NCBI GenBank assembly: GCA_943789205.1
Contig: CALSTG010000001.1
Coordinates: forward strand, 734,435 to 798,434
DNA from: an uncultured Flavobacteriales bacterium
GTDB taxonomy: Bacteria > Bacteroidota > Bacteroidia > Flavobacteriales_D > Crocinitomicaceae
Length of the DNA stretch: 64,000 bases
Reading direction: 5' to 3'
Below, in pieces: positions 31,501-40,600 of the stretch (the first letter of the stretch is position 1; each line of letters starts with the position of its first letter). The notes under the pieces are model-generated. The model was not told the origin of the DNA, ran no database searches, and saw nothing but the letters and a program-made list of their open reading frames with translations. The translations under genes were made by a program, and so were the position numbers.

Positions 31501-32923
31501 AGAACGTGCAAAAAGAAAAGTCCCAAAAATCCTTGGATTCTTTGCTCGAATGATTATGACTATAAGAAATGTCTCCGGTACATATGCATTGACTGACGGA
31601 ACGCTACTCCCAGGTTTTTCTGAAGAATCTAGATTTCTAGGGATGAATAATTCTACAACCCAACTCAGTGGATTTGTATTCGGGCAACAAGGCTACGATA
31701 TTTTTGGAAGGTCAAACGGTTACAATGTATCCCAGTTGGCAACGGATAATAATTGGTTGGTTCGAAATGAAAACCTCAATACCCAATATGCGACAACGCA
31801 TTCCACTAATTTATCAATGCGTGCCACCTTAGAACCTTTAAAAGATGTCAATATTGATTTAAACCTAAATAGAAACTACTCTAATAACTCTGGAGAGTTC
31901 TATCGTTGGAACGAAGGAGCTGAAGCATTTGAGGGACAAAGCCAATTCCAAACCTCCACCCTCACCTATTCAACAATCACATGGGGCACCTCATTTATTA
32001 AACAGGGATCGCAATACCAATCTTCAGTATTCGATAATTTATTAAATAATCGAACTGACGTTTCTCAACTTATAGGTAGTCAAAATTCAAATTCTTCATT
32101 AACAGGCGCGGGTGGATATTACAGTGGTTATTCAGGAAGTCAGCAAGATGTTGTTCTTGGCGCATTTATGACGGCATTTAATGATGCAGCGGTAAATAGT
32201 AGAAATATTGACCCTATGCAAAGCGTCCCGTTACCAAATTGGTCCGTAAACTATAGCGGACTTACCAAGTATAAATGGACTAAGAAATTCTTAAAGTCTT
32301 TTATCTTAAGACATGGATACAGTTCTACAGTTTCGTTGAATGGCATGCAAACTAATTTAAATTCAGAATCAGATAACCAAGGAAATCTAATCGCATTAGA
32401 TATCGATAACAATTACATTCCTGATATGCAAATTCAAAATGTTGTAATTAGCGAACGTTTTTCCCCTCTTATAGGTATCGATGCAAATTGGATCATTGGA
32501 AATCATACCCTTCAGACTCGATTTGAATACAAAAAAGACAGGCAAGCAACTCTAGCACTTAGTAACAATCAGGTTACAGAATCTCTCTCCGAGGAGATTG
32601 TTATTGGTACAGCGGCCCGTATTAAAGATGTCAAGCTACCTTTCCGTAATATTAAATCAAGCGATGTCAATATTAAATTTGATTTTTCTTTCAGAGACAA
32701 CCTAACTGTAATCAGAAAAATTATTGAAAACACCAATCAGGCAACGGCCGGTCAGAAAACAGTTGCAATAAAAATCTCTGCTGACTATAACATTACCAAT
32801 AATTTAACACTCATGTTTTATTATGACCAGAACTTAAATACACCTAAAGTCCAAACCTCGTACCCAACCGGCAATATTAACACCGGATTTAAAATCAGGT
32901 TCAATTTAGCTGGAGTACAATGA
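25570..32923 (+). CDS. sprA: SprA-type T9SS outer-membrane translocon protein, frameshifted
   Basis: Two overlapping frames (25570-28806 and 28742-32923) join into one protein of about 2450 residues, close to the roughly 2400 of known SprA. It starts at TTG with a signal peptide (SILLLFYLLTWTAFGQ). The N-terminal half contains PQGNIELSLGANHSRYDNP and SYIDDFEAAQSAIDLRN. The second half continues DGWDNSEEGIAFQDYVAWVN and ends in beta strands (LTLMFYYDQNLNTPKVQTSYPTGNINTGFKIRF). SprA forms a 36-strand pore that exports T9SS substrates. The join needs one base removed near 28786-28791 (GTC-GGC-(T)-CTA-GAT). Without it the barrel would be truncated, which would be expected to abolish T9SS secretion. 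Order maeB-ruvA-sprA supports the identity. Confidence 0.87.
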
Positions 32924-33378
32924 TTATAATAAGAGAAGTTAAGCCTCAAGATATTCCTTCTGTTCTAGAGCTTATTAGAGAACTGGCTGACTTTGAGCGC
33001 GAACCAAAAGCTGTTGTAAATACAGAGTCAGAACTCAACCAGCATATTTTCAAGGATAAAATATGCAATGCTATAGTGGCCGAAGACAAAAATGAAATAA
33101 TTGGATTTGCCCTTTACTATAATTCTTATTCAACCTGGAAGGGCAAATGCTTATATTTAGAAGATCTATATGTTCAAGAAGCCAAAAGAAAGCATGGTGT
33201 AGGAGCTTTACTTTTTGAAAAAATCATATCTATAGCTAAAGATCAAAAGGTAAGACGTTTGGAATGGTTGGTTTTAGATTGGAACCATCCGGCTATTCAA
33301 TTCTATAAGAAATACGGGGCCAAACTTGACAATACCTGGATGAATGGAAAAATCGAATTTAACGACTGCATCAAATAA
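32920..33378 (+). CDS. GNAT-family N-acetyltransferase (diamine acetyltransferase-like)
   Basis: The 152-residue protein has the GNAT fold. The acetyl-CoA loop is in LYVQEAKRKHGVGALLFEKII (R/Q-x-x-G-x-G/A pattern, about residues 85-105), preceded by the strand KCLYLEDLYV and followed by LEWLVLDWNHPAIQFYKKYGA. The IREVKPQDIPSVLELIRELADFEREP start and the YLEDLYV region resemble spermidine/spermine and diamine acetyltransferases, so a small amine is a plausible substrate. The ATG overlaps the sprA stop (ATGA), so it is the last gene of the operon. The exact substrate is not determined. Confidence 0.83.
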   Translation: MIIIREVKPQDIPSVLELIRELADFEREPKAVVNTESELNQHIFKDKICNAIVAEDKNEIIGFALYYNSYSTWKGKCLYLEDLYVQEAKRKHGVGALLFEKIISIAKDQKVRRLEWLVLDWNHPAIQFYKKYGAKLDNTWMNGKIEFNDCIK

Positions 33379-33454
33379 TCATTCAAATAGACTTTATTTT
33401 CATCCCGACATAGGCGTTTATTCATTGTATCGATTTTAGTCTTTCACATCTCTG

Positions 33455-33462
33455 TAACTTAG
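33455..33462 (+). promoter_or_regulatory. Promoter -7 box of ncRNA copy 1
   Basis: TAACTTAG, one mismatch from TANNTTTG, ends eight bases before the 5' stem of the RNA. Confidence 0.5.
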
Positions 33463-33469
33463 TTAGAGA

Positions 33470-33607
33470 AATAAGGAGAGACACAGGCAACTTCTTATGC
33501 AAAATTCAAAACTGCTTGGAGAAGCAGTTATTTCTAGTTTGATAAGAGTTTAATAGTTTTAGTCGACCCGCTTGGGTCATTTGCATGAGAAGTTCCTGTA
33601 CCTTATT
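33470..33607 (+). ncRNA. Structured ncRNA, copy 1 of 3 (possibly a 6S-like RNA)
   Basis: The ends pair over about 25 base pairs. AATAAGG pairs with CCTTATT, ACAGG with CCTGT and AACTTCTTATGCAAA with TTTGCATGAGAAGTT, interrupted by a one-sided internal loop (AGAGAC). Inside are a hairpin AACTGCTT-GGAG-AAGCAGTT, a single-stranded stretch containing the core TAAGAGTTTAATAGTTTTAG, and a hairpin GACCC-GCTT-GGGTC. A long closing stem around a large AT-rich internal region is the general shape of 6S RNA, the RNA polymerase-binding regulator, and a flavobacterial 6S family exists. That identity is a guess from shape, not from a match. The sequence continues through a shared tail (GCAGTAGCACAAACAATCAA) to a terminator. 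Confidence 0.75.
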
Positions 33608-33638
33608 AATAAAATGCAGTAGCACAAACAATCAATAT

Positions 33639-33667
33639 AAAGGCCTTTTTTAAGGCCTTTTTTTATT
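33639..33667 (+). terminator. Intrinsic terminator of ncRNA copy 1
   Basis: AAAGGCCTT and AAGGCCTTT form a perfect stem with a T loop, followed by a T run. It lies about 32 bases after the RNA closing stem. Confidence 0.88.
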
Positions 33668-33756
33668 TTAAAAGTGTAATAATAACTCAAAGTGTTATTT
33701 TCTTCAATTGAAAGGGTTGAATATTCATCGACCTTCTCCTACTTTAATGAAGTACT

Positions 33757-33764
33757 TATCTTAG
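33757..33764 (+). promoter_or_regulatory. Promoter -7 box of ncRNA copy 2
   Basis: TATCTTAG, one mismatch from TANNTTTG, ends seven bases before the RNA stem. Confidence 0.5.
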
Positions 33765-33770
33765 AAGTGA

Positions 33771-33907
33771 AATAAGGAGAGACACAGGCAACTTCTTATG
33801 CAAAAAGTTAACTGCTTGGAGAAGCAGTTTATTTCTAGTTTGATAAGAGTTTAATAGTTTTAGTCGACCCTCTCGGGTCATTGCATAAGAAGTTCCTGTA
33901 CCTTATT
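33771..33907 (+). ncRNA. Structured ncRNA, copy 2 of 3 (possibly a 6S-like RNA)
   Basis: This is the closest relative of copy 1, with the same closing stem (AATAAGG with CCTTATT, and AACTTCTTATGCAA with TTGCATAAGAAGTT). It also has the CTGCTT-GGAG-AAGCAG hairpin, the identical core TAAGAGTTTAATAGTTTTAG and the hairpin GACCC-TCTC-GGGTC. In copy 1 the 3' strand has TGCATGAGAAG where this copy has TGCATAAGAAG, a G-T to A-T change that keeps the stem. The tail GCAGTAACACAAACAATCAA and the terminator position are shared with copy 1. The duplicated unit therefore runs from promoter to terminator, about 200 bases. Confidence 0.75.
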
Positions 33908-33939
33908 TATAACTTGCAGTAACACAAACAATCAATAAG

Positions 33940-33963
33940 AAAGGGCCTTTTAGGTCCTTTTTT
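33940..33963 (+). terminator. Intrinsic terminator of ncRNA copy 2
   Basis: AAAGGGCC and GGTCCTTT pair with one G-T wobble around TTTTA, followed by T residues. Confidence 0.8.
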
Positions 33964-34050
33964 GATTTTATGTGTTTATTCGCACCCAACAAAAAAACGC
34001 AGAATCATAATATTTAAAGGCAAATACTCCAGAGTTTAACTGATTTTCCA

Positions 34051-34058
34051 TAACTTTG
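34051..34058 (+). promoter_or_regulatory. Promoter -7 box of ncRNA copy 3
   Basis: TAACTTTG is a perfect TANNTTTG box ending four bases before the RNA stem. Its match is better than those of copies 1 and 2. Confidence 0.6.
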
Positions 34059-34061
34059 TAC

Positions 34062-34201
34062 ATAAGGATAAACAGGTCCCTTCTCACGCATTACTTAAAA
34101 TCTTGCTTGGAGAAGCTAGATTTGTATCATCTAATGATAAGAGTTTAATAGTTTTAGCAAGGTCCACCTTGGACCACCCGTGTGAGAAGCCCTGTCCTTA
34201 A
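34062..34201 (+). ncRNA. Structured ncRNA, copy 3 of 3, most diverged (possibly a 6S-like RNA)
   Basis: The architecture matches copies 1 and 2 but the paired sequences differ. TAAGG pairs with CCTTA, ACAGG with CCTGT, and CTTCTCACG with TGTGAGAAG. The first hairpin is AAATCT-GCTT-GGAG-AAGC-AGATTT with a mismatch, and the second is GGTCCA-CCT-TGGACC. Both arms change together relative to the other copies, which is direct covariation support for an RNA. The unpaired core TAAGAGTTTAATAGTTTTAG is identical to the other two. No clear terminator follows, and the RNA end is about 25 bases from the stop codon of the convergent cyclase gene. Confidence 0.73.
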
Positions 34202-34224
34202 TTATCACTGATTCACACTCAGAT

Positions 34225-34968
34225 TCACTTGGATTCCTTTCTATATATAATTGGCCTGCTCGGACAAGCATCGTTTTTAAAAGCACTCATTTGCAATTCA
34301 AGTACAAAGACTCCGTCTTCTATAGAATTAGGCACGAAAATAAATTCTGTAATCGTCCGCTTTGTATTCGTGTTCAATGGCACCTCCCAAAAGGCATGAT
34401 GAAAAGCCAAAATTCCATCATCCTGTTCTTTATCGACAGATGGTAGATCTATCAATACATGTTCAATACCTTTTGAAATCAGATACGTTGCAATGCGCGC
34501 ATCAAGATATGGAGGATTGGTGCCAGTATATGAACGATTTCGCTTTAGCTCATTATTCGGTAAAGTTCTCAATATTATTGCCTCAATACCCATAGCTAAA
34601 TTTATATTTTGAAGCTGTCCTAAGGTGATTATTTGGTCGCCATTCTGAGCCAATGGTTCAATAGAAATAAGCTGAGCGTTAAAAAAGAAATCCTTTAAAC
34701 CATCATTTACTGAATGAAATGATTTGGTAATATGTCCGCAGCATTCAGTATGTGTAATGTGTGCGTGTGGATTGAAGAAAATATTCTTAAAATTCACCAC
34801 GCCACCTTCGGAAACACTACCTACAAAGTTACCGTCTCGAACGGGTTCAATGACCGGTTTACCCTGACCCCATGCTTTTAAACTACCATCTTCAGCATTA
34901 AGCTCTATTGATAAATCAATGGGTTTGTTCGTGTTTATATATTCAGTTTCATTCAGCCGTAAAATCAT
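34225..34968 (-). CDS. Cyclase/kynurenine-formamidase-like metal hydrolase
   Basis: The 247-residue protein belongs to the PF04199 cyclase family. The metal-binding H-x-G-T-H-like motif appears as HAHITHTECCGHITKSFHS (about residues 88-106). A C-terminal segment contains TGTNPPYLDARIATYLISKGIEHVLIDLPSVDKEQDDG and LAFHHAFWE. Members hydrolyse formylkynurenine, isatin or other amides and lactones, and the substrate cannot be chosen here. There is no leader peptide, so it is cytoplasmic. It stands alone between the ncRNA cluster and the divergently oriented glyS gene, separated from glyS by only 80 bases. Confidence 0.75.
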   Translation of the reverse strand: MILRLNETEYINTNKPIDLSIELNAEDGSLKAWGQGKPVIEPVRDGNFVGSVSEGGVVNFKNIFFNPHAHITHTECCGHITKSFHSVNDGLKDFFFNAQLISIEPLAQNGDQIITLGQLQNINLAMGIEAIILRTLPNNELKRNRSYTGTNPPYLDARIATYLISKGIEHVLIDLPSVDKEQDDGILAFHHAFWEVPLNTNTKRTITEFIFVPNSIEDGVFVLELQMSAFKNDACPSRPIIYRKESK

Positions 34969-35036
34969 AAGCTAAATTTAATACAATATTCCTTCATAAT
35001 TTATGATAGAATTCACCAAATAGTTCAGAACTGCAC

Positions 35037-35044
35037 TATCTTTG
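35037..35044 (+). promoter_or_regulatory. Promoter -7 box of glyS
   Basis: TATCTTTG is a perfect TANNTTTG box whose last base is four bases before the ATG at 35049. Transcription would start at or inside the start codon region, so the mRNA is likely leaderless. Confidence 0.55.
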
Positions 35045-35048
35045 TTTC

Positions 35049-36593
35049 ATGGAACAAAAACAAGATAAACTCAAGGAAATTATTTCTCATGCAAAAGAAT
35101 ATGGGTTTGTTTTCCCTTCTTCAGAAATTTATGATGGCCTAGCCGCCACCTACGACTACGGACAACTTGGTGCAGAGCTTAAGAATAATATTAAGCAATA
35201 TTGGTGGAAATCGATGACCCAGATGCATCAAAATATTGTGGGTCTTGATGCTTCTATATTTATGCACCCAACGACTTGGAAAGCATCTGGACATGTAGAT
35301 GCTTTTAATGATCCATTAATTGATAATAAAGATTCTAAAAAAAGATATAGAGCTGATGTTCTCCTGGAAGAACACATGGAGAAAATCAATAAAAAAATCA
35401 TTAAAGAAATCACTAAAGCGAAAAAACGATTTGGTGAAAAATTTGATGAAACCGAATTCAGAAAAACGAATCCCAATGTTCTTCGAAATCAAGGTAAAAT
35501 AAATGACATTGAAGCTTCCATGAAAAAGTCACTTGAAGAAAATGACCTCGAAGCATTGCGAAACCTCATTGTTGACTTGGAAATCTCTTGCCCGATTTCA
35601 GGCTCCAAAAACTGGACAGAAGTTCGGCAGTTTAATCTTATGTTTTCCACTGAAATGGGGTCTGTTGCAGGCGACGCCTCAACGATATACTTAAGACCAG
35701 AAACCGCTCAAGGTATTTTTGTGAATTTTTTGAATGTACAGAAATCAGGAAGGATGAAAATCCCTTTTGGCATTGCCCAAATTGGAAAAGCATTTCGAAA
35801 CGAAATTATAGCACGACAATTCATCTTTAGAATGCGGGAATTCGAGCAAATGGAAATGCAATTTTTTGTCCCTCCAGGAGAAGAACTCAAATGGTATGAC
35901 TATTGGAAGACACAAAGAGAAAAATGGCATAAAAACCTTAACCTCGGAGAAGACTTGCATAGATTTCATGATCATATTAAACTCGCTCACTACGCCAATG
36001 CTGCATGTGATATAGAATTTGATTTCCCGATGGGTTTCAAAGAGCTAGAAGGAATACATTCCCGAACAGATTTTGATTTGAAACAACACGAGAAACATTC
36101 AGGAAAAAAACTGAGCTACTTTGACCCTGAGCGAAATGAGAGCTATGTACCCTATGTCATTGAAACTTCCATCGGTCTTGATCGAATGTTTTTAGCAGTA
36201 TTAAGTGCCTCGTTTACAAAAGAGAATCTTGAGAACAATGCGTCAAGAACGGTTTTAAAAATACCTGCACCTCTTGCACCAGTAAAGGTTGCTATTTTAC
36301 CACTCGTGAAAAAAGATGGGCTCCCTGAAGTTGCTAATGAGCTAGCAAATAAGCTAAAATTCGACTATAATTTTCAGATTGATATCAAAGATTCAATCGG
36401 AAAAAGGTATAGAAGACAGGATGCTATTGGGACACCTATATGCATCACCATTGATCATCAAACTAAAACAGACCATACAGTCACGATTAGATTCCGTGAC
36501 TCAATGAAACAAGAAAGAGTCTCCATGGATCATATCGAGATGATTCTTAACGAGCAATTGGGTTGGAAAAATTTACTAACTAAATTAGCATAA
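35049..36593 (+). CDS. glyS: Glycyl-tRNA synthetase, class II dimeric type
   Basis: The 514-residue enzyme charges tRNA-Gly. It shows SHAKEYGFVFPSSEIYDGLAATYDYGQLGAELKNNIKQYWW at the N-terminus. Class II motif 2 is seen as GIAQIGKAFRNEIIARQFIFRMREFEQMEMQFF, motif 3 as YVPYVIETSIGLDRMFLAVL, and the anticodon-binding domain carries VAILPLVKKDGLPE and DSIGKRYRRQDAIGTPICITID. It is the alpha2 (eukaryote-like) form rather than the alpha-beta GlyQ/GlyS form. No T-box or leader is visible upstream. Confidence 0.95.
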   Translation: MEQKQDKLKEIISHAKEYGFVFPSSEIYDGLAATYDYGQLGAELKNNIKQYWWKSMTQMHQNIVGLDASIFMHPTTWKASGHVDAFNDPLIDNKDSKKRYRADVLLEEHMEKINKKIIKEITKAKKRFGEKFDETEFRKTNPNVLRNQGKINDIEASMKKSLEENDLEALRNLIVDLEISCPISGSKNWTEVRQFNLMFSTEMGSVAGDASTIYLRPETAQGIFVNFLNVQKSGRMKIPFGIAQIGKAFRNEIIARQFIFRMREFEQMEMQFFVPPGEELKWYDYWKTQREKWHKNLNLGEDLHRFHDHIKLAHYANAACDIEFDFPMGFKELEGIHSRTDFDLKQHEKHSGKKLSYFDPERNESYVPYVIETSIGLDRMFLAVLSASFTKENLENNASRTVLKIPAPLAPVKVAILPLVKKDGLPEVANELANKLKFDYNFQIDIKDSIGKRYRRQDAIGTPICITIDHQTKTDHTVTIRFRDSMKQERVSMDHIEMILNEQLGWKNLLTKLA

Positions 36594-36596
36594 CAC

Positions 36597-37472
36597 TTGA
36601 AACTGACGCAATATTTTTTATTCTTATTCTTGTCATTTTCTGTGAATAGTCAAATGATTTTGAATCAAAATGGAGAGGCGTTCATCGAACCTCAATTTTT
36701 CAACACTGCCTTCATTATTAAAAACAAAATAAAGTCCATTCACGGTAGCTATTCTTTTAAAAAGGATGGCGATTTGATTCGCGAGGTTCCTGGTTCATAT
36801 ACATACACTTTCGATCAATCAGGCAAACTAACATCAATGATTGACATCAAGTGGAATGGGAAAACATTAGATACCATTGTACATTATTATAGTTTTGACA
36901 GCTCCGGGAAATTATGTGTTATAAAAGAAAGTGAATTTGGAGGCATTACACAAAAAGAAATGCTTTATGACAGCATTGGAAGAATCGCGAGTATTACAAA
37001 CTTTAGAGTTGCCGTAGATAAGTTTGGAACAACCATAAAGAGCACTGAAGTGAATCAAGAGACTTTTAGCTATCACGGAGGCAAAAAAACGACCTACAAT
37101 TCTTACGGCTTGCCATATCTCATCTCCTCAGAAGAAACAGACACAGATGGCTACCTAGTATCTCGAAAAGAGAAATTAAAAAGAAGTGGTACGCTTTCTA
37201 CTAAAAAATATCAATACAATGAAAAAGGTTATCTCGATGTTATAGAAACCTATTACAACAAGACTATAGAGCCCGTTGAATCAGTTAGCTTTTTATACGA
37301 TCCATTTGGGAATCTTACCGAACGGCTAGATAAGAAAATGAACATTCTCGTTAATGAATTACAACTTATTTATGACGATAAAACCCAATTATTGTATTCA
37401 ATTATCAGACGAGATCCAAGTACGAATTTTATGGCAATCATTAGATTTAAGACCTACGAATACTACCCCTAA
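36597..37472 (+). CDS. Secreted YD-repeat-like protein of unknown function
   Basis: This 291-residue protein starts at TTG three bases after glyS. It has a signal peptide (MKLTQYFLFLFLSFSVNSQ) and at least six weak repeats with the pattern Y-x-F/Y-D/N-x-x-G-x-L/I. Examples are YTFDQSGKLTSMID, YSFDSSGKLCVIKE, LYDSIGRIASITN, YNEKGYLDVIETY and LYDPFGNLTERLD. This is the signature of the YD/RHS repeat superfamily in a short form. No toxin, protease or sorting domain is seen. The adjacency to glyS is probably read-through rather than functional linkage. Confidence 0.6.
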   Translation: MKLTQYFLFLFLSFSVNSQMILNQNGEAFIEPQFFNTAFIIKNKIKSIHGSYSFKKDGDLIREVPGSYTYTFDQSGKLTSMIDIKWNGKTLDTIVHYYSFDSSGKLCVIKESEFGGITQKEMLYDSIGRIASITNFRVAVDKFGTTIKSTEVNQETFSYHGGKKTTYNSYGLPYLISSEETDTDGYLVSRKEKLKRSGTLSTKKYQYNEKGYLDVIETYYNKTIEPVESVSFLYDPFGNLTERLDKKMNILVNELQLIYDDKTQLLYSIIRRDPSTNFMAIIRFKTYEYYP

Positions 37473-37617
37473 ATTAAAATAACATAACTTTAACAAATCG
37501 CTGTAAGTCAATATGGGACGTGTTTATATTATACATTCGGCTTGGTTTATCTCGTAGCGTTTCTTTTTTATCTAATTTGGCATAAAAATTCCAATAGCAA
37601 GGGAAATACACAACAAT

Positions 37618-40600
37618 ATGAAAAATTTATACTTATTTGTTCTTACTTTTTTATTGACTGGTACGCTTTTAGCACAAAAGAACAAAAGCAATTACGATTC
37701 CAAATGGTTTATTGGTTTTAATACTGGAGTAACATGGAGTAGTTCAGATATTGACGATTCATTCACCATAAGAGATGCACAAAATGGACGATCCACACGT
37801 CCCTCAGGTTGGAGTTTGTTTTTAGGCAAATCGTACAATTATGATTATGGCAAGCTGCTGAGTTTTGATATACGAGGACGATATTTACATGGGCACTGGT
37901 ATGGACAAAATACCGAAATCGATTCGTCATTAACCGCCATTAATGTTGATGCTCAGGATTTATACAATCAATACAACACCGAATTTGGTGGATTTATACC
38001 AAATTATTACACAGACTTGCGACGCTTGAGTCTAGAGCTGGTAATTCATTTAAACAAGATTCGTGAGAAAACAGGTCTTGACCCATACATATTCGGGGGA
38101 GTTGGATTTTCTTGGAAAACAATTAAAGCAGACTTAACATCGCTTAATGAATTTGGTGAATCAGAATTGTATTCTGAAACACAGATGCTCAATAATGATT
38201 TAGATTTTGAGTTCGAAACAGATCTTATTGACAAACAAAAATATTTCATGCCGAGTTTGGGATTTGGACTTGCTTATGATTTTGGCAAAACATCAATAGG
38301 TTTAGAACACAAAACAACGTTTACACGTGGCGATCAATTTGATGGTTATGTATCTGAGGTTCCTAGACTTGAAAATGATTTATATCACTACACCTCAGCC
38401 TTTATAAGATTTCGTCTTGGTGGATCTAGCCGAGCTCCTCGACCAGCACCTAAACCGTCGACTTCTTCGAATAATTCTTCTGGATTTACAAGTTGCCCGT
38501 CGCCCGTTGTAAATATTCTCAACACAAATAATACAAGTTCAACTCAAGGAACATTGATTATCGAAGCTAAACTCAACAACGTTAATGCTGTGAATCAAAT
38601 TAAATTAACTGATATGAATCAAATGCCGCTTCCATTTGATTATGATGCATTAACTAATAAAGTAACAGCCACAGTAACACTAGTTCCTGGCAACAATACT
38701 TTTTTCCTTAATGCTAAAACAAGTTGTGGTAGTGACATGGAGCGTCTCAATATTCAAAATACCACAAGCTCTTCTTCAGGCTTCACAAGTTGCCCTTCTC
38801 CAGTTGTGAATATCCTAAATAGCAACAATACTTCAGTTAGTCAAGGAACTGCGACTATTAATGCGCGTATAGAGAATGTTAACAATGTAGCAGAAATAAA
38901 GCTTACTAACGCAAATCAAGTTCAGCTTCCATTCAACTATGATATGAACAGTAAATTGCTTTCAGCTACAGTTACTCTAATTGAAGGAAATAACGTATTT
39001 TATGTGTCTGCTGCCAACAATTGTGGCGGTGATTCAGAACAAATAAACATACAGCATACTAATATTAACTGTCCTTCTCCAGCAGTAAATGTTATTAATG
39101 GAAACAATTCATCTTCAAGCCAAGGGGATTTAGTCATCAGCGCTCAGATCGAGAATGTAAATAATGTATCAGAAATAAAATTGACCAATGGAAATCAAAC
39201 ACCGATTCCATTTAATTATGATTTTAATTCTAAAATATTGACGGCAACAGTTTCATTAACTGAAGGAAACAACATATTCTTTATATCGGCAATAAATAGC
39301 TGTGGTGGTGATACAGATCAAATAAATATTTCATTTACTAACGTACCATGCCCATCTCCTACGGTCAATGTTTTAAATGCCAACAATACGCAAGTTAATC
39401 AAGGCATCCTATCGGTAAGTGCACAAATTATAAATGTAAATAGTGCTTCTGAAATTATTTTTACTGATATCAACCAAGCACCTATTCCATTTAACTACAA
39501 TTTTAATACGAATCAGCTTACGGCATCTGTATCTTTAACAGAGGGTATTAATACCTTTTTCATAACTGCCTCAAATAGTTGCGGTAGCGATACAGACCGA
39601 TTGAATATAGAATATACAAACTGTTCTGCCCCAACAGGAACATTTATTAGTCCTTCGTCAAATTCGACTGTGCAATCATCAAATAACTTAATTCAGGCAA
39701 GTATTATTGGTATTACTGATGTTTCATTAGTAAAACTATTTGTAAACAACAATCAATTGTTTGGATTTAATTTTAATCAAGATACGGGGCTTTTACAAGC
39801 CAATTTATCTTTGACTCCAGGTCAAAATGCTGTAAGACTTGATTTTGCAAATGACTGTGGTCAAGGAACCGTAAGTAATACAATTTTTTACCAGCAATGC
39901 GAACCTCCGGTTATAGAATTGATTCATCCTTCAGCATCTGGAGCTACAACAAATATTCAAAACCAAAATATTGATATTCAAATTACCGGAACAGATATTG
40001 TCAAAAACAACATTGAGGTAAAGCTAAATGGTAAGCTTATGAATATTTCGGCTGCGTCATATACCAACCAATTGTTAAGCTTTTCAATTGTTTTAGCACC
40101 TGGTATAAATACCATTTCTGTGGATGTTCAAAATGAATGCGGCTCAGCTTCAGAGATATTCACTATCGATTTTGAAAACTGTACCGCACCTTCAATTGCA
40201 TTTAATGGTATACAATCAGGACTCATAACAATGGCGTCGACCTTGAGCTTGAACATGACCATAAATGAAATTTTCGGAGCTCAAAATATTTCTTACAAGC
40301 TCAATGGTCAAAACATGGAAGGTCTAATGTATAATGCTCAAAGTAATAGTCTCTATGGTAATATTATATTAACTCCAGGTGACAACTACTTTACAATCAG
40401 CGCAACAAATGACTGTGGAACAGCGGTAGAAACATTGCATGTTTTCTATAACGATTGCGAAACACCTACAATTTCAATTTCGAGTTTAGGTTCGTCAACA
40501 GGAGGGACGAATGTATCTATTACCAATCCTACTTATACCCTTATGGCACAAATAAGTCATGTGAAATTACCCAAGTATATTTCACTGAAGCATAATGGAC

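Larger units (their letters stand above)
33379..34224. other. Protein-free interval holding three ncRNA units
   Basis: No credible coding sequence is seen here. The interval is occupied by three copies of a structured RNA (separate entries), each with its own -7 box, and terminators after the first two. Spacers between units are AT-rich and otherwise unremarkable. Confidence 0.85.

Noticed and set aside
33470-34201. The three repeats as a CRISPR array or transposon ends
   Set aside because: Units are about 140 bases and spaced about 300 bases apart, with internal stems that covary. There are no short identical repeats with unique spacers, no cas genes and no transposase.
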